Source: Diacronema lutheri (lineage: Eukaryota; Haptophyta; Pavlovophyceae; Pavlovales; Pavlovaceae). From it: a DNA stretch of 64,000 bases. The stretch covers positions 1-64,000 of the forward strand of contig JAGTXO010000079.1 of NCBI GenBank assembly GCA_019448385.1, read 5' to 3'. The position numbers and the translations under genes were made by a program. The notes below the pieces were generated by a model. That model did no database searches and was not told the origin of the DNA. It saw nothing but the letters and a program-made list of their open reading frames with translations. This document shows, piece by piece, positions 61,101 to 64,000 of the stretch. Within the stretch, counting starts at the first letter, position 1, and every line of letters begins with the position of its first letter.

Positions 61101-63408
61101 CGTGACAGCGCGAGCGCGCGCCCGCGCCGCCGTCTGCCGTGGCGGCGAGTGCCTCGCCCTCGGCGCGGCGCAGCCAAAAGTCAATCAGTGAGTCGTTGAC
61201 GAAATGCGAGCCGTCAAGCCGCGCGCGGTCGTTGTGTGTGATCGTCACCGCGCCACGCGCCGCCCTCTCCGGGTAGACGAGCAGCGGCACGTACGACGCG
61301 CGCGCGCTCGCCGCCGCTGAGCGTGTCGAGCGCGCGCCGCACGCGCGCGCCATCGTGCCCGCCCCGCCGCTCGTTGCAAACGGCGGCGTGAACGAGCGCG
61401 AGCGGGCTACGGGCGGGCGCTGTGCCGGCGGCGCGGTGGCGCCAGACGCCACCGCCGCGCGCTGCAAGCCCACGCCGCGGCTCGCAGGCCGCGCGCCCGC
61501 CCCGTCGCTCGCGCGAGACACGGCCGCGCGCGCGCGCGCGGCCGTGTCCACGACGCGCCGCGCGTGCGCCACGCGCTCGCGCTGCTGCTGCGCGAGCTGC
61601 CAGCTCGACACCGCGGGCTGCACGTCGCTCTCGCACAGGCCGATCGCGCGCTCGACCTTGGCCTCGCGCAACGAGCGCGCGCCCGCGCTCGGCCGCGTGC
61701 CCAGCATGAAGCCGCTGAAATTGAAAGGGCGGCACAGGCTCGCGACGACCGCCGCATCCCTGCGCGGCGACGGCGACGCGGCGAGGCGGCGAGGCGGCGG
61801 CGCATTCCCGCGCACAGTCGGCCGAGCGCCGCGCGTCGCACGCGCGCGCCGCGCCGCGCCGCGCGCCAATTTCGCGCGCGGCGCTCGGCGCGCCGCGCGC
61901 ACGTGACGGTGTGCACGCGCGCGTCCCGCCTCGCGGCATCGCGCATCCGCTCCAACGCGCCGCTCGCGAGCAGCTCGTCGCACGCGGCCGCGCTGAGCCG
62001 CAGCGCAAGCTGCGTGTGCGCGCCCGCCAGCTCCGAGTCGCGCGCCGACCGGCGTAACGGCGTCACGGCAACGGCCGTGCGCAAAATCAGCCAACTCGCT
62101 CCGTGCGATTGGGCGCGCGCGCGCCTGCGCGCGCGCGCGGCGCCGCGCGCCATGCAGAGCGGCCGGTGGGCGGAGCGGCGCGCGACCGCGTGAGACGCGG
62201 CGCGGTGGGTGGGTGGCGGGCGGCGCCGCGTGCGCACCACGAAGGCCACGCGCGGCGCGCGGCGCGTGGCGCGCGGCGCGCTCGCACGGGCAGAGCGCCG
62301 CCTCAATTAAATCGGCGTAGCGCAGCTCGAGGTGGAAGACGCCCAGGTCCTGCGCTTCGAGCGCGCGGCCTTTTGGGGGTTCGAGCCGTACGCGTGCGGC
62401 GTGCGCGCCGCTGTCCGCGCCGAGCTGCGCGCCGCGCAACCCACCGCAGCCGCCTCCGCCTCCGCCTCCGCCTCCGCCTCCGCCGCCGTTGTCGTCGTCG
62501 CGCGCGCCCGCGTAGAGGCAGTCGTCGCCAAAGATGACGGAGGGCGGATGCAGCGCCTTGCCCGACGTCGCCGTTGCAACGACCACCGTCGTAAACTGCA
62601 AATGCATCCGCTCGGGCTGCACGCGCGCAACGCGCGCGCTCGCGCGCACCGCGCTGCTCGTGCGCCGATTTCCATCACCCGCACCACAGCCTCGGCCACC
62701 GCCGGCCGTGCCGCTCTCGCCGCTGGCGCGCGCGGCGGCTGGCGGCGGCCGCGGCATAGGCATCTGCTCGAGCGCGCCCTCGTCGTCGCTGTCGTTGAGC
62801 AAGTCGATGGTCGGCGCCGCGCGCGCGCCGTCGCCGGCGGCGGCCGGATGGGCGCGGCGCTTTGGCGGGGGCCTGAGCTGCGCGCTCGCGCTCGGCACCT
62901 TGGGCGCGCTGCCGCCAAAGAGGGACGCGGACGGCATGCGCGGCCACGCAGGCGCGTGCGCCTGCCGCGACGCCTCGGCGTCGCCCTTGAAGAGCCTCGC
63001 GCGCGATACTGTGTCGAGCGCGCTTGGCAAGACGTTTAGCGCGCCGCTGCTCGCGCCGGCCGACGCGCGCGGCACGAAGGCGGGCTCACGCCAAGATGAG
63101 CTGGGCATTGAGCTGATCCCAGCAACCTGTGAGAGCGACGGCCGCGCGCCCGTCGCGCCGAGCTGGCTTATCGTCTGCACGCCGGCTAGCCGGTCGCCGC
63201 CCGCGCCGATGCGCGGCGCGCTGCGACCGCCCGAGCGTGACGCTGTGCCGACGCCCGCTGCGCCGTGGGCGACGCGTTCCGGCGTGCGCTTGTCCTCCGT
63301 CGGCTGCTTCGCCGGCGCGTGCGTCCGATGGAACGCGAAAGGCATAGGCGCGAGAGCGCCGACGTGCTCCACCCCTTTGCCGCGCCCCGGCCGGTCTTCG
63401 CGCCCCAT
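58186..63408 (-). CDS. Ulp2/SENP6-7-type SUMO protease (C48)
   Basis: The start is the ATG at 63408 (further upstream only GTG is in frame). Exons: 63408 to about 62294; a middle exon at about 62120-61903; a long exon from about 61770 to 59158; and 58905-58186. The middle boundaries are approximate. The protease domain is split as in Ulp2/SENP6: THNDRARLDGSHFVNDSLIDFWLRR, CHVFSTFFWRRL, DFLLVPINEDLHWSLAVV (catalytic His); then a ~450-residue insert with a (SE)n run and Glu-rich EEEKGYAEEE repeats; then VLFLDSLG (Asp) and QPNGVDCGLFVCESVS (Gln, Cys). The insert position matches the family. It removes or edits poly-SUMO chains, mainly in the nucleus. The C-terminal exon ends in a basic RKRRR patch. 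Confidence 0.86.
60684..60760 (+). repeat. Coding (GAGTCC)n hexamer array in the SUMO-protease insert
   Basis: About a dozen TCGGAC units (plus strand) encode alternating Ser-Glu. A second Glu-rich array (TCCTCC/CATACCCC) lies at about 60410-60490. Acidic low-complexity inserts of this kind can bind basic or SUMO-interacting partners (inference). Confidence 0.85.
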
Positions 63409-63606
63409 ACGTTGTCGCCCCAAGGCTCTTTGACTGTGGACAAGACGTGTACCGCGGAGATATTTGACTGTGGACAGCGAGATGGTCCGCAAACGAGTGG
63501 TGGCGCACACTCACATTCACACGTTGTGCTGACGCGCCGCCCATTTCCTCCCTCGGACGGAGTCGGACCCCATTTCGAAGTTTGCGCGAGCCGCGTGCAC
63601 GCGGCG
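63409..63606. promoter_or_regulatory. Spacer: 3' end of PG-rich gene / SUMO-protease promoter
   Basis: 198 bp. (C/A)T(A/C)TTTGACTGTGGACA occurs twice (about 63427 and 63460), a candidate direct-repeat element upstream of the protease start. The right part is less GC-rich. Confidence 0.45.
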
Positions 63607-64000
63607 TCAACGCAGCGGGCCGGTTCGGTGGTCGACGAGGCGCGGCGAGCCACCCGTCGGGCGCCCGCGCGAGTTGTATGCAGCGGGGCCGATGTAGGCG
63701 CCAGGCCCGGGCGACGCCGTGCGCGCCGCGCCATCCGCGCCAAAGCGCGGCGCGCGCGGGAACGCGTGCCCACGCGCGTGCGTGCGCGGCCGCATGCAGC
63801 CACCGAACAGCTCGCCGCCGTCGACGTAAGCCTGTGGCGATGGTGCCGGCGGGCGCGCGGCCGCCGCGGCAGGCCGGCCGAGCGCAGCGCCGCCCGCCGT
63901 GCGCGCAGTTCGCGATTCAAAGCTTGGCGAGCCGCGCGGCCGGCCGGATCGCGTGAGGCCCGAGCCTCCGCCGCTGCCGGCGCGCTTTGTGGCCGCGGCG
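63607..64000 (-). CDS. PG-rich (SHIPPO/ODF3-like) protein, 3' end only
   Basis: An open frame runs from the window edge to a stop at 63607. About 130 residues, Gly/Arg/Pro-rich, with PRAPRFG followed by TASPGPGAYIGPAAYNSRG. PGPGxY is the signature of sperm-tail PG-rich (STPGR/SHIPPO) repeats found in axonemal microtubule inner proteins. Only one clear repeat is visible, with a second weak one (SPSFESR). The 5' part lies outside the window. Flagellar function is likely but not certain. Confidence 0.45.
   Translation of the reverse strand, partial: AAATKRAGSGGGSGLTRSGRPRGSPSFESRTARTAGGAALGRPAAAAARPPAPSPQAYVDGGELFGGCMRPRTHARGHAFPRAPRFGADGAARTASPGPGAYIGPAAYNSRGRPTGGSPRLVDHRTGPLR

Noticed and set aside
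63409-63510. Start of the SUMO protease at 63510
   Set aside because: The codon there is GTG; the first in-frame ATG is at 63408.

Overview
The window reads as nuclear DNA of a very GC-rich, flagellated, probably plastid-bearing unicellular eukaryote. A haptophyte alga (Pavlova/Diacronema- or Emiliania-like) is my best guess; this is inference from style and gene content, not a database match. The evidence is: spliceosomal introns of roughly 75-580 nt in most genes, a dominant 5' splice site GTGCG(C/G), TTAGGG-type interstitial repeats, long poly-G/poly-C tracts, an intraflagellar-transport gene, Pro-rich SPPP wall-type proteins and organelle-type presequences. All coordinates are read by eye. 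Where exons are given, donor, acceptor and reading phase were checked together and mostly close exactly.

Layout. 0-1 kb: dispersed repeats with telomere-like motifs. 1.07-3.25 kb (+): a TIR-like/LRR protein. 3.4-7.46 kb: a Ty1/copia LTR-retrotransposon fossil. 7.9-20.8 kb: a dense host block with a sulfotransferase (-), SAP30-like (+), PepN-type M1 aminopeptidase (-), TMTC-like O-mannosyltransferase (+), RsmE-like rRNA methyltransferase (+), an unknown two-exon protein (+), and two convergent 2-oxoglutarate oxygenase-like genes. 21-26.3 kb (+): a giant SPPP-repeat membrane protein. 26.9-30.1 kb (-): a second TIR-like/LRR paralogue with one LRR per exon. 30.3-32.2 kb: a mobile element with decayed interior. 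32.4-34.9 kb (-): XRN-family exonuclease. 35.0-39.9 kb (+): Na+/H+ exchanger with a long tail. 40.0-41.4 kb (-): queuine tRNA-ribosyltransferase-like. 42.1-44.9 kb (+): cyclic-nucleotide-gated-type channel. 45.4-51.3 kb (-): membrane-anchored GH81 beta-1,3-glucanase in 12 exons. 51.5-55.0 kb (-): IFT81 in 8 exons. 55.0-55.3 kb: a perfect palindromic MITE. 55.4-57.9 kb (+): MCMBP. 58.2-63.4 kb (-): Ulp2/SENP6-type SUMO protease. 63.6-64.0 kb (-): 3' end of a PG-rich (SHIPPO-like) protein.

Functional threads. IFT81 and the PG-rich fragment point to a motile flagellum. PepN, RsmE, SENP, MCMBP, XRN, SAP30 and TGT are housekeeping. The exchanger, channel, SPPP protein, sulfotransferase, TMTC and GH81 concern the cell surface. 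Genes are packed head-to-head (111-650 bp shared promoters) and tail-to-tail (down to 14 bp). The most unusual items are the pair of TIR-like/LRR proteins with an expandable 84-nt LRR exon, the 128-nt poly-G tract in a divergent promoter, the perfect 148-bp inverted repeat in the IFT81/MCMBP promoter, and a TGT that lacks its zinc cysteines.
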